The notes: generated by a model not told the origin, from the sequence alone. A DNA stretch of 64,000 bases from Robertmurraya kyonggiensis (GCF_005116465.1 NZ_SWBM01000004.1:186001-250000); one strand, 5' to 3'; positions 37,991 through 46,563 are shown, numbered from the stretch's first letter. Translations and numbers: made by a program.

Positions 37991-38166
37991 ATATTACTTA
38001 ATTATTTTAGCCTCTTGGGGATAATGTATTCCTTAAGTGGGACTTTGCTATTTTTCCAAGGTTTTAGCGACCCGTTACAACTTTTCCTTATGCAACTAAA
38101 TTTTAAAGATACTTATAAACGTGTTACCATTTATACATTTTAAAAGAGAAAGGAGGGCGCTTTATA

Positions 38167-39672
38167 TTGGTATGGATTTTTGGACTCTATTTATTAAATA
38201 CTGTTTTTATGATCATTATGGCGGTTCGCGAGGTAAGGCGACCAGCAGTGGCTTTAAATTGGATAACCATTAGTTTTATCTTCCCTGTGATTGGTTATGG
38301 GCTCTATCTTATTACATCAAATCCAATACGTATGAATCGAAGTAAAAAGCCAGCTTTTATTTCTTCTGAATCAGACATGCTTCCTGATTCCTTTTGCAAC
38401 TCAGCTCAGCAAATAGCAAAAGCATTGAAACATTTAACCGGAAGTGGATTAAAGTCTGGTCAAGTACAAGTTCTTGTAAATGGGATTAATACTTATGAAA
38501 AACTTATGGAATCTATACAGAACGCAAAAAAAACGATTGACCTTGAATATTACATATATAGAGACGACGAAATCGGAAGGCGTATTGCGGACTTACTGAT
38601 TGAACGGTCATTGGAAGGTGTACATATCCGGTTTATAAGAGACGGTTGGGGGAGCAGGAAATTATCCAAAAATCAGGTATTTCGGATGATGGATGCTGGA
38701 ATAGAATGTCGGACTATTTTTCCTTTACGTCCCCCTTGGATATTTTCAACATTGAATAACCGGGATCATTGTAAGATTACCCTAATCGACTGCAAAGAAG
38801 CTTTTACCGGTGGGATTAATATTGGGGATGAATATACTGGATTAAAGCCAAATGTAGGCTACTGGCGTGACACTCATGTAAGAATAGTTGGTGAAGCTTC
38901 ATCTGATTTGAAAATGATTTTCGAGAACCATTGGAAGATTGCCTCAACTGAACACATAAGGGGGAAATCTGGAATGAAAACAACAACAGTAAAAGATGGT
39001 TCCTCAATCATTCCTAAAACCAGCAGGTTAAAACCACTTACCATGATGACAGAATGGAGCACAGAGTTGGGAACTGTTGAACGAACAAAGACGAATAAAG
39101 TTCCGACTAATGAGAAAATGCACCAAGCCTATTTTCAGACAGTAGAAGGTAATCCAAGTATTCCTACACCTTTTATTAGGCAAGCGTACTTTATAGGGTT
39201 AACACAAGCCACCAAGGCCGTTGATATCACCACACCCTACTTTGTACCAGATCAGGATATTATTATGGGGCTTAAGACGGCTGTGCAACTTGGAGTACGT
39301 GTAAGATTGCTGGTTCCTCGTCAAGTAAATCAAAATATGGTAGAACGTGCAAGCTTTACTTATTATGGAGAGTTATTGGAAGCAGGGGTCCAAATCTACT
39401 TATATAACAAAGGAATGCTTCACGCGAAGACAATGGTTATCGATGGGGAAGTAGCAGAAGTAGGAGCAGCAAACTACGATATGAGAAGTTTTCGTTTGAA
39501 TTACGAAGTGAGTGAATTTTTTTACAGTAAAGATGTTGCGACAGATCTTACAGAACAATTCGAGCGAGACCTAAAGGATTCTGTCTTATTGCGAATGGAA
39601 GATTTAGTTCAACGGTCTCTTTCAGAGCGATTAATGCAGCAGGGTGCCTGCCTCCTTTTTCCTCTGTTGTAG
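38167..39672 (+). CDS. cls: Cardiolipin synthase (phospholipase D family)
   Basis: The 501-residue membrane enzyme has two N-terminal transmembrane helices (about 1-20 and 30-50) and two PLD domains with intact HKD motifs: HCKITLID (about 200) and HAKTMVID (about 420). It joins two phosphatidylglycerols into cardiolipin. The start is TTG at 38167, nine bases after GGAGGG. The inter-domain linker (about 270-320) is rich in Thr and Lys and looks longer and less conserved than usual, so this copy may be a divergent paralogue. Confidence 0.9.
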   Translation: MVWIFGLYLLNTVFMIIMAVREVRRPAVALNWITISFIFPVIGYGLYLITSNPIRMNRSKKPAFISSESDMLPDSFCNSAQQIAKALKHLTGSGLKSGQVQVLVNGINTYEKLMESIQNAKKTIDLEYYIYRDDEIGRRIADLLIERSLEGVHIRFIRDGWGSRKLSKNQVFRMMDAGIECRTIFPLRPPWIFSTLNNRDHCKITLIDCKEAFTGGINIGDEYTGLKPNVGYWRDTHVRIVGEASSDLKMIFENHWKIASTEHIRGKSGMKTTTVKDGSSIIPKTSRLKPLTMMTEWSTELGTVERTKTNKVPTNEKMHQAYFQTVEGNPSIPTPFIRQAYFIGLTQATKAVDITTPYFVPDQDIIMGLKTAVQLGVRVRLLVPRQVNQNMVERASFTYYGELLEAGVQIYLYNKGMLHAKTMVIDGEVAEVGAANYDMRSFRLNYEVSEFFYSKDVATDLTEQFERDLKDSVLLRMEDLVQRSLSERLMQQGACLLFPLL

Positions 39673-39706
39673 CCATAAATTTGATGTTAATCATTAAATA
39701 ATTTCC

Positions 39707-39742
39707 AAAAGCCATCAGATAATCAAAATCTGAGGGCTTTTT
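39707..39742 (+). terminator. Terminator of cls
   Basis: AAAAGCCATCAGAT pairs with ATCTGAGGGCTTTT with two mismatches and a T-run. Confidence 0.85.
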
Positions 39743-39798
39743 GAATAATTATGTTTACTGGTATGGGTTGTAATAAAAATATAAAAAAATTTCTCTAT

Positions 39799-39921
39799 TT
39801 ACCCCCATCTTCCCCTACTATGTATCTTCACAGCATTGATAGCTCCTACTTTGTATTTGGTCAAAGTATCTAGCAGATTCTGGACATCTTTTCCCATCAA
39901 CTTTTGGATATTAAGAGGCGT
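39799..39921 (-). pseudogene. Short coding fossil
   Basis: A 40-codon open stretch reads LNIQKLMGKDVQNLLDTLTK then YKVGAINAVKIH and stops at 39799. It has the look of a protein C-terminus but no start or ribosome binding site. I do not know the family. Together with the terminator at 39707 it is all that can be seen in the 415 bases between cls and the next gene. Confidence 0.25.
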
Positions 39922-40013
39922 CTAAAACAATAATAGCTAATATTTTAATGCGATAAATAACTTGTTAACTGGAGCATGACAAATTCTTAACTATGTAACG
40001 TTTAATTAAATGG

Positions 40014-40057
40014 AAAAGGGCTTTCTCAGGATAATCCCTATGAGATAGCCCTTTTTT
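40014..40057 (-). terminator. Terminator of the small gene at 40088-40372
   Basis: AAAAGGGCTTTCTCA and TGAGATAGCCCTTTTTT form a stem with a small internal bulge. It can act on either strand, and the minus-strand gene is the likely client. Confidence 0.7.
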
Positions 40058-40066
40058 CTAAGGAAA

Positions 40067-40093
40067 TTTATTTATTTATTTATTTATTTATTT
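40067..40093. repeat. TTTA tetranucleotide microsatellite
   Basis: Six full copies plus three bases of TTTA run through the stop codon and the 3' flank of the gene at 40088-40372. Confidence 0.9.
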
Positions 40094-40372
40094 TTGATAT
40101 TGATTAGGGACTAATTCTTTTGAAAACTCTGTTATAGCTGTAACCATTCTTTTCATTTGACCATTATTTTGAACATTATTAGTAAGGTTTTGGATAGGGG
40201 CCAACATATTCCTGTTTCCATTTCTTCTAAATCCAAAAACAGCAGCACTAGCTCCTAAACCAATCAAAGAGGCCCATAAAATTCCCCTATTATTTCTTCT
40301 TCTGTTAAACATATTGAATAAGTTTAGTCTTTTGCCCATATTAATAAGATTCATCCGGTTATTCAATATCAA
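40088..40372 (-). CDS. Small basic protein, unknown
   Basis: This encodes a protein of about 94 residues, basic and rich in Asn and Arg (FNMFNRRRNNRG), with one hydrophobic segment (GILWASLIGLGASAAVFGF, about 30-48) and a polar tail ending EFSKELVPNQYQK. I do not recognise it. The start is uncertain: a TTG at 40372 has the best spacing to GAGG. It could be a membrane-tethered sporulation protein, but that is speculation. Confidence 0.5.
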   Translation of the reverse strand: MILNNRMNLINMGKRLNLFNMFNRRRNNRGILWASLIGLGASAAVFGFRRNGNRNMLAPIQNLTNNVQNNGQMKRMVTAITEFSKELVPNQYQK

Positions 40373-40498
40373 ACACTTCCTCAATCGAGTAATTGGAAGG
40401 TAAAATGAATCTCGCTTCCAAATCTAATATTTACATTCAAATATTTAAATATGCTGGTAATGTTTGATAGATCATTAATGGCTGAATCTTATATGTTC

Positions 40499-40738
40499 TC
40501 AATAAAATGTTTCATTTACTTCCCATGATTCAACTGTTTTATAAGCAGTTCGTGGATCAAATCCTTTTCCAAGTAAATAAGCAATGGCTGCCACTTCTGT
40601 AAGTGCGTGATGATAGGATGTAAATGCTGCTTCTTGAAAACCATAGTTTACAAAAGGTATTACAGCACGCAAAGTTTCATTTTTTAAATCCCCATAGGAC
40701 ATATAAACTGGGGTATGAAAAGGGGTATAATTATGCAT
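40499..40738 (-). CDS. Small soluble protein of 79 residues, unknown
   Basis: The frame from ATG 40738 gives a protein starting MHNYTPFHTPVYMSYGDLKN with conserved-looking blocks (YGFQEAAFTSYHHALTEVAA, GKGFDPRTAY). It has four His residues and no transmembrane segment. I do not recognise a family, though the composition is that of a real folded protein. The ribosome binding site AAGGA is twelve bases upstream, slightly long. Confidence 0.55.
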   Translation of the reverse strand: MHNYTPFHTPVYMSYGDLKNETLRAVIPFVNYGFQEAAFTSYHHALTEVAAIAYLLGKGFDPRTAYKTVESWEVNETFY

Positions 40739-40880
40739 TTGGTTTCTCAGATCCTTCCTCAAAAATACTTAGAACTTGATGGTATCTTATGATAAGGTAA
40801 GATTTTGGTTGTTTGTACCATTAAAAATCCATATTTACCTATCTAAGAATTAAAATATAGGGAGGGGAATCGTCTTAATA

Positions 40881-41552
40881 TTAATCGTTAACATCCTTGT
40901 TAATGGTTAATGAATGGTCGGTATCTCTAACAGCAGCATAAAAAATATCTTTGATTTGATGATATCCCTTTGCCTTTAGTTCTTCCTTTAACCACTTTTC
41001 ATTTTTGTGGAATAATTTTAAATTACGCTTTTGCACTTTCCCTTCAATGACAACGGCTATGGGTAATCCCCGGTATTCCACTTTCATATGTAAATCCTTT
41101 GGAGTAATCGGAACTAATTCTTTTCTAGGTAAAATGCTAATTTCACCTGTTGCTTCCAAAATCGCATATTCAATATCCTGAATATCCGGGTATCCTGATG
41201 TTCTTAAATTAGACAACAGCTCAGATAAAGGATATCTACGTTCCTTTAAATTTCGATAGATAATTTTACCATGTTTAATTAGAATAGTCGGTTTTCCGAC
41301 AATAAAAGGGTTTAACTTATTTAATAAACTTAACTTTGATATAAATAGATGAATGCATGTTATTACATTGATTCCAATAATCCCCTCCATCACTCCGTTT
41401 ACTTTAATAGAACCAAAAGCTAAATAAGATAAAAAAAGAATCGCTCCAAAATCATGAGGGGTAAGTTGGGCTAGAGCTGATTTTCCTAAAATTTTTACTG
41501 CGATAATAAATACAATATAAATAAAAATAACTTTGGCTAAAAAAATAGACAC
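40881..41552 (-). CDS. DUF421 (YetF-type) membrane protein without DUF1657
   Basis: The product of about 223 residues has three N-terminal transmembrane helices and a cytosolic YetF domain (about 85-205) with PLSELLSNLRTSGYPDIQDI and EYAILEATGEISILP. Such domains occur in sporulation and spore germination proteins. Start chosen at GTG 41552, six bases after AGAGGTG. It lies downstream of the 2Duf gene, separated from it by an inverted repeat, and may be a paralogue. Confidence 0.8.
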   Translation of the reverse strand: MSIFLAKVIFIYIVFIIAVKILGKSALAQLTPHDFGAILFLSYLAFGSIKVNGVMEGIIGINVITCIHLFISKLSLLNKLNPFIVGKPTILIKHGKIIYRNLKERRYPLSELLSNLRTSGYPDIQDIEYAILEATGEISILPRKELVPITPKDLHMKVEYRGLPIAVVIEGKVQKRNLKLFHKNEKWLKEELKAKGYHQIKDIFYAAVRDTDHSLTINKDVND

Positions 41553-41577
41553 TTCTAACACCTCTTAGGAAAATTCA

Positions 41578-41601
41578 CCTTAGTCCGAAATTGGACTAAG
41601 G
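41578..41601. terminator. Inverted repeat between the two DUF421 genes
   Basis: CCTTAGTCC pairs with GGACTAAGG around a six-base loop. The better T-run is on the plus strand, so its use as terminator of the spoVA operon on the minus strand is uncertain. Confidence 0.5.
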
Positions 41602-41737
41602 TTTTTAACCTTTTTTCATCTCTTTGACTCTGCAACCAAATTCCAAAGATTATATAATTTCAAGATTCGACTAATAAGAGTGTAAAGAATGGTCTCCCCC
41701 CTTTTTGTCATACATCACAACGTAATACAAAAAAAAA

Positions 41738-42598
41738 TTATCCTTTTAAAATAGGGGTTACTTTTTCGATAGCTTTTTGTAATTTTTCGCTATTTAACCC
41801 ATACATTTGTTTGGCCTCTTTTGATTCCGTTCCAAGAGCAAACAGTTCTAAATCGGCTTGACATTTTTTCAGAGTTGAAAGAATTAAAGGTCTTTCTTGA
41901 GGGGATGCAATTTGCAACTTATCATCAAAAAGATCCACCGTTAATTCTCCAAAAGAATTAATCTGTCCAAGAAAGATATTTTCAACCGTAACCCCTAATT
42001 TTTCTAACTCAGTGTGTAACCAAGCACGATTTCGTCCAATTGTAGCTAGTGGTTCATCCATTATGACACCATCCATAATGACAGTCTGAGGTTCTTTGAT
42101 GGAAGGAACGGATAAGTTTAAATCCTTTGCTGTTAAAGGTTGGTTCTCCTTTTTTAACATGACGGATAAATCTCCTGTTGCCTCTAATACAGCAAATTCT
42201 ACATCAGCTACCTGATAAACATCCTTCTTACGAAGTAATTCTAACAATTCATCTGTCGCGTATCTTTCTTTTTTCAAATTATCTTCCATGATTTTTCCAT
42301 CTTTTATAAATACAGTTGCTTTCCCTTCTATAAAATTGCGAAAACCTTTGCTTTTCAAGGAAATTAAACCAGCAATAAAGGGGATAGCTGCAAAGATGAC
42401 AATTCCAATAATTCCGTGAAAAATGTTTCGTTCAAGTCCCATAGACACTTCTGCACCAATACTTCCAATGGAAATACCGGTCACATATTCAAAGAAAGAT
42501 AGTTCAGAAATTTGCTTTTTTCCTAACCATTTTGTAATGACAAATAAAACAGCAACAAAGATTGCTGACCGTACAGCAATATCTAACCATTCAGGCAC
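41738..42598 (-). CDS. 2Duf protein: DUF421 membrane protein fused to a C-terminal DUF1657 domain
   Basis: The 286-residue protein has three transmembrane helices (about 7-90) and a YetF domain (about 95-200, with DVEFAVLEATGDLSVML). The last 48 residues (239-286) repeat the DUF1657 pattern, for example LKKCQADLELFALGTESKEA against LKSAQASFETFALSTDNQQA in the free-standing protein at 45248-45454. This architecture is that of the 2Duf protein of spoVA2mob operons, which has been linked to spore wet-heat resistance and inner membrane properties. The start is GTG at 42598, seven bases after GGGGGTG. It is the last gene of the operon. Confidence 0.88.
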   Translation of the reverse strand: MPEWLDIAVRSAIFVAVLFVITKWLGKKQISELSFFEYVTGISIGSIGAEVSMGLERNIFHGIIGIVIFAAIPFIAGLISLKSKGFRNFIEGKATVFIKDGKIMEDNLKKERYATDELLELLRKKDVYQVADVEFAVLEATGDLSVMLKKENQPLTAKDLNLSVPSIKEPQTVIMDGVIMDEPLATIGRNRAWLHTELEKLGVTVENIFLGQINSFGELTVDLFDDKLQIASPQERPLILSTLKKCQADLELFALGTESKEAKQMYGLNSEKLQKAIEKVTPILKG

Positions 42599-42628
42599 TG
42601 CTTGACACCCCCTGCAAATATAATTTAA

Positions 42629-42835
42629 CTAGAAACCTTTGTACTGAAATTCCTCTAGTTCAATTTCTCCAATTCGCTTTTTTAAATCCGTCACTACCTC
42701 ATGCACAATCATCATCGTTTCATGTAGTGTACGCTTCGATTCATGGTCTTGAGTCCTGAGTGCTAAGCTAGATAAATCGGCTTCTACACCTTTAAGGCTT
42801 GCAAGAGACTGCTTTACATCTGATGCTATAGTCAT
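42629..42835 (-). CDS. DUF1657 small protein (second copy)
   Basis: The 68-residue helical protein has the DUF1657 pattern (VKQSLASLKGVEADLSSLAL), but differs clearly from the copy at 45248-45454. It carries the heptad-like spacing of a helical hairpin and ends IELEEFQYKGF. The function is unknown. DUF1657 proteins occur with spoVA genes, and here it sits 13 bases downstream of spoVAEb. ATG 42835 follows AAGGAG. Confidence 0.85.
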   Translation of the reverse strand: MTIASDVKQSLASLKGVEADLSSLALRTQDHESKRTLHETMMIVHEVVTDLKKRIGEIELEEFQYKGF

Positions 42836-42848
42836 TGAATCGTTCTCC

Positions 42849-43199
42849 TTATCCTTTTGGTTTAAAAATTAAGGCTCCGAGCATTCCAAAAATAATGGCT
42901 GCTGAAATACCTGAACTTGTGACTTCGAACATCCCAGTGAGTACACCAACTAACCCATGTTTTTCTGCTTCCTGCATGGCACCATGAACAAGTGAATTTC
43001 CGAAACTTGTAATCGGAACGGTAGCTCCTGCTCCAGCAAAGTCAATCAAGGGTTCATATAAACCAAACCCATCTAAAATTGCTCCCACTACTACAAGGGT
43101 ACTTAACGTATGCCCCGGTGTAAGCTTGAAAACATCAAACATAATTTGCCCAATCACACATATCAAACCACCTACTGTAAAAGCCCAAAAATAGGTCAT
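42849..43199 (-). CDS. spoVAEb: Stage V sporulation protein AE, SpoVAEb type
   Basis: The 116-residue membrane protein has three to four transmembrane helices and the SpoVAC/SpoVAE signature [20 protein letters not shown] (about 54-73). SpoVA proteins form the channel that moves dipicolinic acid across the spore inner membrane. Two bases after spoVAD ends, so translation is linked. Confidence 0.93.
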   Translation of the reverse strand: MTYFWAFTVGGLICVIGQIMFDVFKLTPGHTLSTLVVVGAILDGFGLYEPLIDFAGAGATVPITSFGNSLVHGAMQEAEKHGLVGVLTGMFEVTSSGISAAIIFGMLGALIFKPKG

Positions 43200-43201
43200 A
43201 T

Positions 43202-44215
43202 TTATTGTTCACCTACATATTCAATCGACACCGCATGTGCAATACAGGGAATCGTTTCATTTTGCTGAAAAGAAAGAGGGGATAATAAAGCTCCTGTTGC
43301 TACTACTAACATTCTTTTAAATTCACCTTTTTTCATCCGATTTAGCAGATGACCATAAACTACCGTTGCTGAACATCCTGCTCCACTTGCTCCTGCTAGA
43401 ACCGGTTGCCCCTCCCGATAAATCATAAGGCCACAATCTTGGTATTGCTCTTCACGAATAGGGATTCCATGCTTTTTAAATAGATCGATGGAAACTTCTT
43501 GTCCAATCTGACCAAGATCTCCGGTTACAATTAAATCGTAATAAGATGGCTCGACGTTTCTTTCTTTTAAATGCGCTTCAATGGTATCAACTGCAGCAGG
43601 TGCCATAGCCCCTCCCATATTAAACGGATCAGTCAGACCCATATCAATCACCCGGCCAATTGTGGCAGAAGTGACACGAGGTCCATCCCCAGAATCGCTT
43701 AAAAGAGCGGCGCCAGCACCAGTAACCGTCCATTGTGCCGTAGGAGGTTTTTGTCCACCATACTCCGTTGGATACCGAAATTGTTTTTCAACAGCTGTAT
43801 CATGACTGGAAGCTCCTGTTAACAAATATTTAGCCCCATTTGTATTAACGATATAGGCACCTAGAGCCAATCCTTCCATAGAGGTGGAACAGGCGCCAAA
43901 CAATCCAAAATAAGGCGCTCCAATGGTTCGGCTGGCAAAACTTGTCGGAGTTATCTGGTTAATCAGATCGCCTGCAAGGACAAATTGAACTTGGTCCTTT
44001 TGGATGCCTCCCTTTTCCATTGCCTTTTGACAAGCTTCTTCAAAAAGGACTTTATGTGCTTTTTCATAGGAATCTTGTCCAAGCCATAAATCTGCATGAA
44101 GAATATCGAAATCATCTGGGATAGCACCATTGGCTTCGAATGGTCCACCAACGGTTCCAGTTGAAATAATGACAGGCTTTTGTTCGAAGATCCATGTACG
44201 ATGACCTTTAAGCAT
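43202..44215 (-). CDS. spoVAD: Stage V sporulation protein AD
   Basis: The 337-residue soluble protein has a thiolase-like fold, with the conserved [19 protein letters not shown] (about 129-147) and [15 protein letters not shown] (about 276-290). SpoVAD binds dipicolinic acid and localises to the inner membrane. Start and stop codons overlap as TAATG with spoVAC. Confidence 0.95.
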   Translation of the reverse strand: MLKGHRTWIFEQKPVIISTGTVGGPFEANGAIPDDFDILHADLWLGQDSYEKAHKVLFEEACQKAMEKGGIQKDQVQFVLAGDLINQITPTSFASRTIGAPYFGLFGACSTSMEGLALGAYIVNTNGAKYLLTGASSHDTAVEKQFRYPTEYGGQKPPTAQWTVTGAGAALLSDSGDGPRVTSATIGRVIDMGLTDPFNMGGAMAPAAVDTIEAHLKERNVEPSYYDLIVTGDLGQIGQEVSIDLFKKHGIPIREEQYQDCGLMIYREGQPVLAGASGAGCSATVVYGHLLNRMKKGEFKRMLVVATGALLSPLSFQQNETIPCIAHAVSIEYVGEQ

Positions 44216-44694
44216 TATAAACCACCCCGCTGGATTAAAATGGTTTTGATGAGGGCAATGACAAAAGCAGAAAAAACACCAAATAAAATAACCGCCCCTG
44301 CTAATTTAAACATGTTGCCGCCTACGCCCAGTACAAATCCTTCGGTTCGATGCTCAATGGCAGGTGATATAACAGCATTGCCAAAACCCGTTACGGGTAC
44401 AGCTGTTCCAGCTCCTCCAAATTGGGCCATTCGATCATATACGCCAAAACCAGTAAGAAGCATCGTAATAAAAATTAACGTACCCACCGTTGGATTTCCT
44501 GCAGTTTGCTCAGTAAAATTAAAATAATAAATGTAAAAGTCTGAAATACACTGACCAATCAGACAAATAAGTCCACCAGTTAAAAAGGCCTTTATGCAAT
44601 TTTTAACAACCGGTCTTTTGATTTCTCGTTGGTTTTGCAACTTCTGGTATTCCTGTTGCACAGGAGTGAGTTGTTTCTTTTGATTGTTAGACAT
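44215..44694 (-). CDS. spoVAC: Stage V sporulation protein AC
   Basis: The 159-residue membrane protein has an N-terminal hydrophilic region, four transmembrane helices and the family motif FGGAGTAVPVTGFGNAVISPA (shown in part). SpoVAC acts as a mechanosensitive channel component for dipicolinic acid release. The gene follows the YhcN-type lipoprotein gene after 17 bases. Confidence 0.95.
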   Translation of the reverse strand: MSNNQKKQLTPVQQEYQKLQNQREIKRPVVKNCIKAFLTGGLICLIGQCISDFYIYYFNFTEQTAGNPTVGTLIFITMLLTGFGVYDRMAQFGGAGTAVPVTGFGNAVISPAIEHRTEGFVLGVGGNMFKLAGAVILFGVFSAFVIALIKTILIQRGGL

Positions 44695-44711
44695 AACTCG
44701 ATCCTTCCTTT

Positions 44712-45167
44712 TTAGGTTTGTTCCTTCATAAGACTTTTCAGTTTGTTCAAATCCTTTTTTAAATTCTTCTTATTCGTATCGTTTTTTTTCAGTCTTTGTT
44801 CTTTTTTTTCAAGTTCCCAGAACATTTTTTTATCACTTGAAACAAATACTTTATGATTTGGATACATTTTTTCCAAGTCAGATTTTACTGACTTCTCGAT
44901 ATTTTTTAATCGGAAACGGTCGAAATTTCCGACTTTTATCGCTACTAAAAGCTCTTTATCTGTATTCACAGCCTTTACATCCGAAATTTCTTCCTTTGTG
45001 ATAATCTTTTCTTTAGCATGATTGGCAACAGATTGATCAATTGGCTTACTTGTATGTACTTGTGAAATACTCAAATTATTGTTATTACCTAACTGATTTT
45101 GGTTTCCGTTACATCCTGATCCCAATCCGATAACTATTAAAATGAAAAATATTATTTTTACTTTCAT
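44712..45167 (-). CDS. YhcN/YlaJ family sporulation lipoprotein
   Basis: The 151-residue lipoprotein has a signal peptide and lipobox LGSGC (Cys19). The YhcN/YlaJ domain spans about 50-120, with ISDVKAVNTDKELLVAIKVG and NIEKSVKSDLEKMYPNHKV. The C-terminal tail is basic and coiled. Such lipoproteins sit in the spore inner membrane and occur in spoVA2mob operons. The ATG at 45167 follows GGAGGTGATGTC. Confidence 0.88.
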   Translation of the reverse strand: MKVKIIFFILIVIGLGSGCNGNQNQLGNNNNLSISQVHTSKPIDQSVANHAKEKIITKEEISDVKAVNTDKELLVAIKVGNFDRFRLKNIEKSVKSDLEKMYPNHKVFVSSDKKMFWELEKKEQRLKKNDTNKKNLKKDLNKLKSLMKEQT

Positions 45168-45207
45168 GACATCACCTCCATGTTTTCACCAGCATTGGAA
45201 GGCTTAA

Positions 45208-45237
45208 AAAAAGGTTGGCCCCTCAACCAACCTTTCC
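45208..45237 (-). terminator. Strong terminator inside the spoVA2mob-type operon
   Basis: AAAGGTTGG pairs perfectly with CCAACCTTT around an eight-base loop. On the minus strand it is followed by seven T residues. It sits after the first DUF1657 gene and before the YhcN-type gene, so it should reduce downstream expression. Confidence 0.8.
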
Positions 45238-45247
45238 ACCATACTCA

Positions 45248-45454
45248 TTATTGTTGTTTGTATTGAGGTTCTTCTTGTTCGATTTGTTGAACGCGTGGTT
45301 CAATGCTGTCAATAACGGATTGGGTTTGTGTAGCAGCGTCCTGATAAAGTTGCTTAGCTTGTTGATTATCTGTACTAAGAGCAAATGTTTCAAAGCTAGC
45401 CTGCGCACTTTTTAATCCTGCTAAAGCTGTCTTAACGTCATTTATGACTGTCAT
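45248..45454 (-). CDS. DUF1657 small protein (first gene of the spoVA2mob-type operon)
   Basis: The 68-residue helical protein is the reference DUF1657 copy (MTVINDVKTALAGLKSAQAS then FETFALSTDNQQAKQLYQ). It ends in a Gln/Glu-rich tail. ATG 45454 follows AGGAGGTG, and a sigma-G-like promoter lies about 30-60 bases upstream. In related operons a DUF1657 gene also stands first. Confidence 0.88.
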   Translation of the reverse strand: MTVINDVKTALAGLKSAQASFETFALSTDNQQAKQLYQDAATQTQSVIDSIEPRVQQIEQEEPQYKQQ

Positions 45455-45483
45455 GAATAACACCTCCTATGATTTGACCTTTT

Positions 45484-45513
45484 TATAGTGCTAAATAAAC
45501 AAATTATTATCCA
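45484..45513 (-). promoter_or_regulatory. Sigma-G-like promoter of the spoVA2mob-type operon
   Basis: The minus strand has TGGATA (45508-45513), a 17-base spacer, and CACTATA (45484-45490). The fit to the sigma-G pattern TGMATA-N17-CATNNTA is good except for one base in each element. It suggests forespore expression, as expected for spoVA. Confidence 0.55.
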
Positions 45514-45850
45514 TTTTAATTAAATTTTAAATTGAATATTTGAGAATTTAAAAATATGTAATTTTTTAATGTTTTTGGTAAAAATACATTTTGCAAGAAA
45601 AATCTAAAGGAGGGAGTGAAAATTGGGAATTGAGCAATTAAAAATTTTTTAATATATACCTATGTTTTTGATTACAGGGGGTTGTAGCAATTTTGCACAT
45701 TATTTTTTATCCAAATACAAGGTATATTCCACTTTTATAAGCATAATCGGATAGGCTTTTTTATTTGAGAAATAAGGTATGATTCAGTATGTCCTATTCA
45801 TTTTAAATTAATAAAAAAATGGTGAATAATAAAAGCGAGGTTTAAGAAGT

Positions 45851-46024
45851 ATGTATAAGGACTATAGAGAAATAATTTCAGGAACAAAACTAAGAGCTAG
45901 ACATAAGGAACAAATAGATAGTTTAGAACAAAGTTTTACTAATCCTATTATACATAGAGAGATTCATGGTGAAAAAGTATCCGTTCCCTTAGATCTAAGC
46001 AGGATTTGGGACAGGATACATTAA
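45851..46024 (+). CDS. Small protein of 57 residues, unknown
   Basis: An ATG at 45851, ten bases after a GAGG, opens a 57-residue frame with balanced composition: YREIISGTKLRARHKEQIDS in the first half and PLDLSRIWDRIH at the end. It is the only open frame of coding appearance in the 1.1-kb gap between the spoVA operon and the regulator cassette. No family is recognised. Confidence 0.4.
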   Translation: MYKDYREIISGTKLRARHKEQIDSLEQSFTNPIIHREIHGEKVSVPLDLSRIWDRIH

Positions 46025-46488
46025 TATAAGCATCATTCATTTATATAGCAACTTCATTCAAAAATTTGAGTAAACGAGGGACAAGGTGAAAGGATACTTG
46101 TTTGTTTAAGGGGAATAGTATTATCCTAAGTGTTTGAGTAGCCTATAGGGACAATACCCTATGTCCCACCCACATACACTCAAGGCCATATAAACCCCAT
46201 TTATATAAAGGGGATCCTTTGAAGACTCTTTGATAATATTTTGCGAAATTTCAATCCTTTTTATTCACTTTAAACGTTTCATTATTTGTGACAATCGCTG
46301 ATGAAAAACATGTCAGAAATGTACATTCTTATGGACGTAATCATCGTTCAACTTATACTTCCTTTTGATTTATCATATCGAAAAGCTGTTCAATATCTTC
46401 ACCTGCAGATTTTGCACTTCCAGCTAATAAATTAAATCAAGGGTTGAAAGAATCGTTGAATATTACTCTCGTTAATAGTTTAACGATT
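46025..46488. other. Non-coding stretch with a short coding fossil
   Basis: No gene is visible. A minus-strand fragment at about 46357-46428 reads LAGSAKSAGEDIEQLFDMIN and stops cleanly, but has no start, so it is probably a remnant. A small inverted repeat GGGACAATACCCTATGTCCC lies near 46157-46176. Confidence 0.35.
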
Positions 46489-46517
46489 AAAACCCTAGAG
46501 AAATTCTCTAGGGTTTT
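46489..46517. terminator. Terminator-like hairpin
   Basis: AAAACCCTAGAGAA pairs with TTCTCTAGGGTTTT over fourteen bases with almost no loop. It may act in either direction. Confidence 0.75.
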
Positions 46518-46536
46518 TTATTTATTTCACAGAAAA

Positions 46537-46563
46537 AAGACACACATTTTCTTTGTGTGTCTT
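46537..46563 (-). terminator. Terminator of the regulator-peptide cassette
   Basis: AAGACACACA pairs perfectly with TGTGTGTCTT around a seven-base loop, 60 bases beyond the peptide gene, with a T-run on the minus strand. Confidence 0.8.

Noticed and set aside
40067-40093. Phase-variable repeat
   Set aside because: The TTTA units lie at and after the stop codon, so slippage cannot switch the protein on or off.
40088-40738. Possible toxin-antitoxin pair from two small genes
   Set aside because: The genes are 126 bases apart, not overlapping, and neither product resembles a toxin or a DNA-binding antitoxin.
41738-45513. spoVA operon as part of a Tn1546-like transposon
   Set aside because: No tnpA, tnpR or 38-base Tn3-family ends are visible near the operon.
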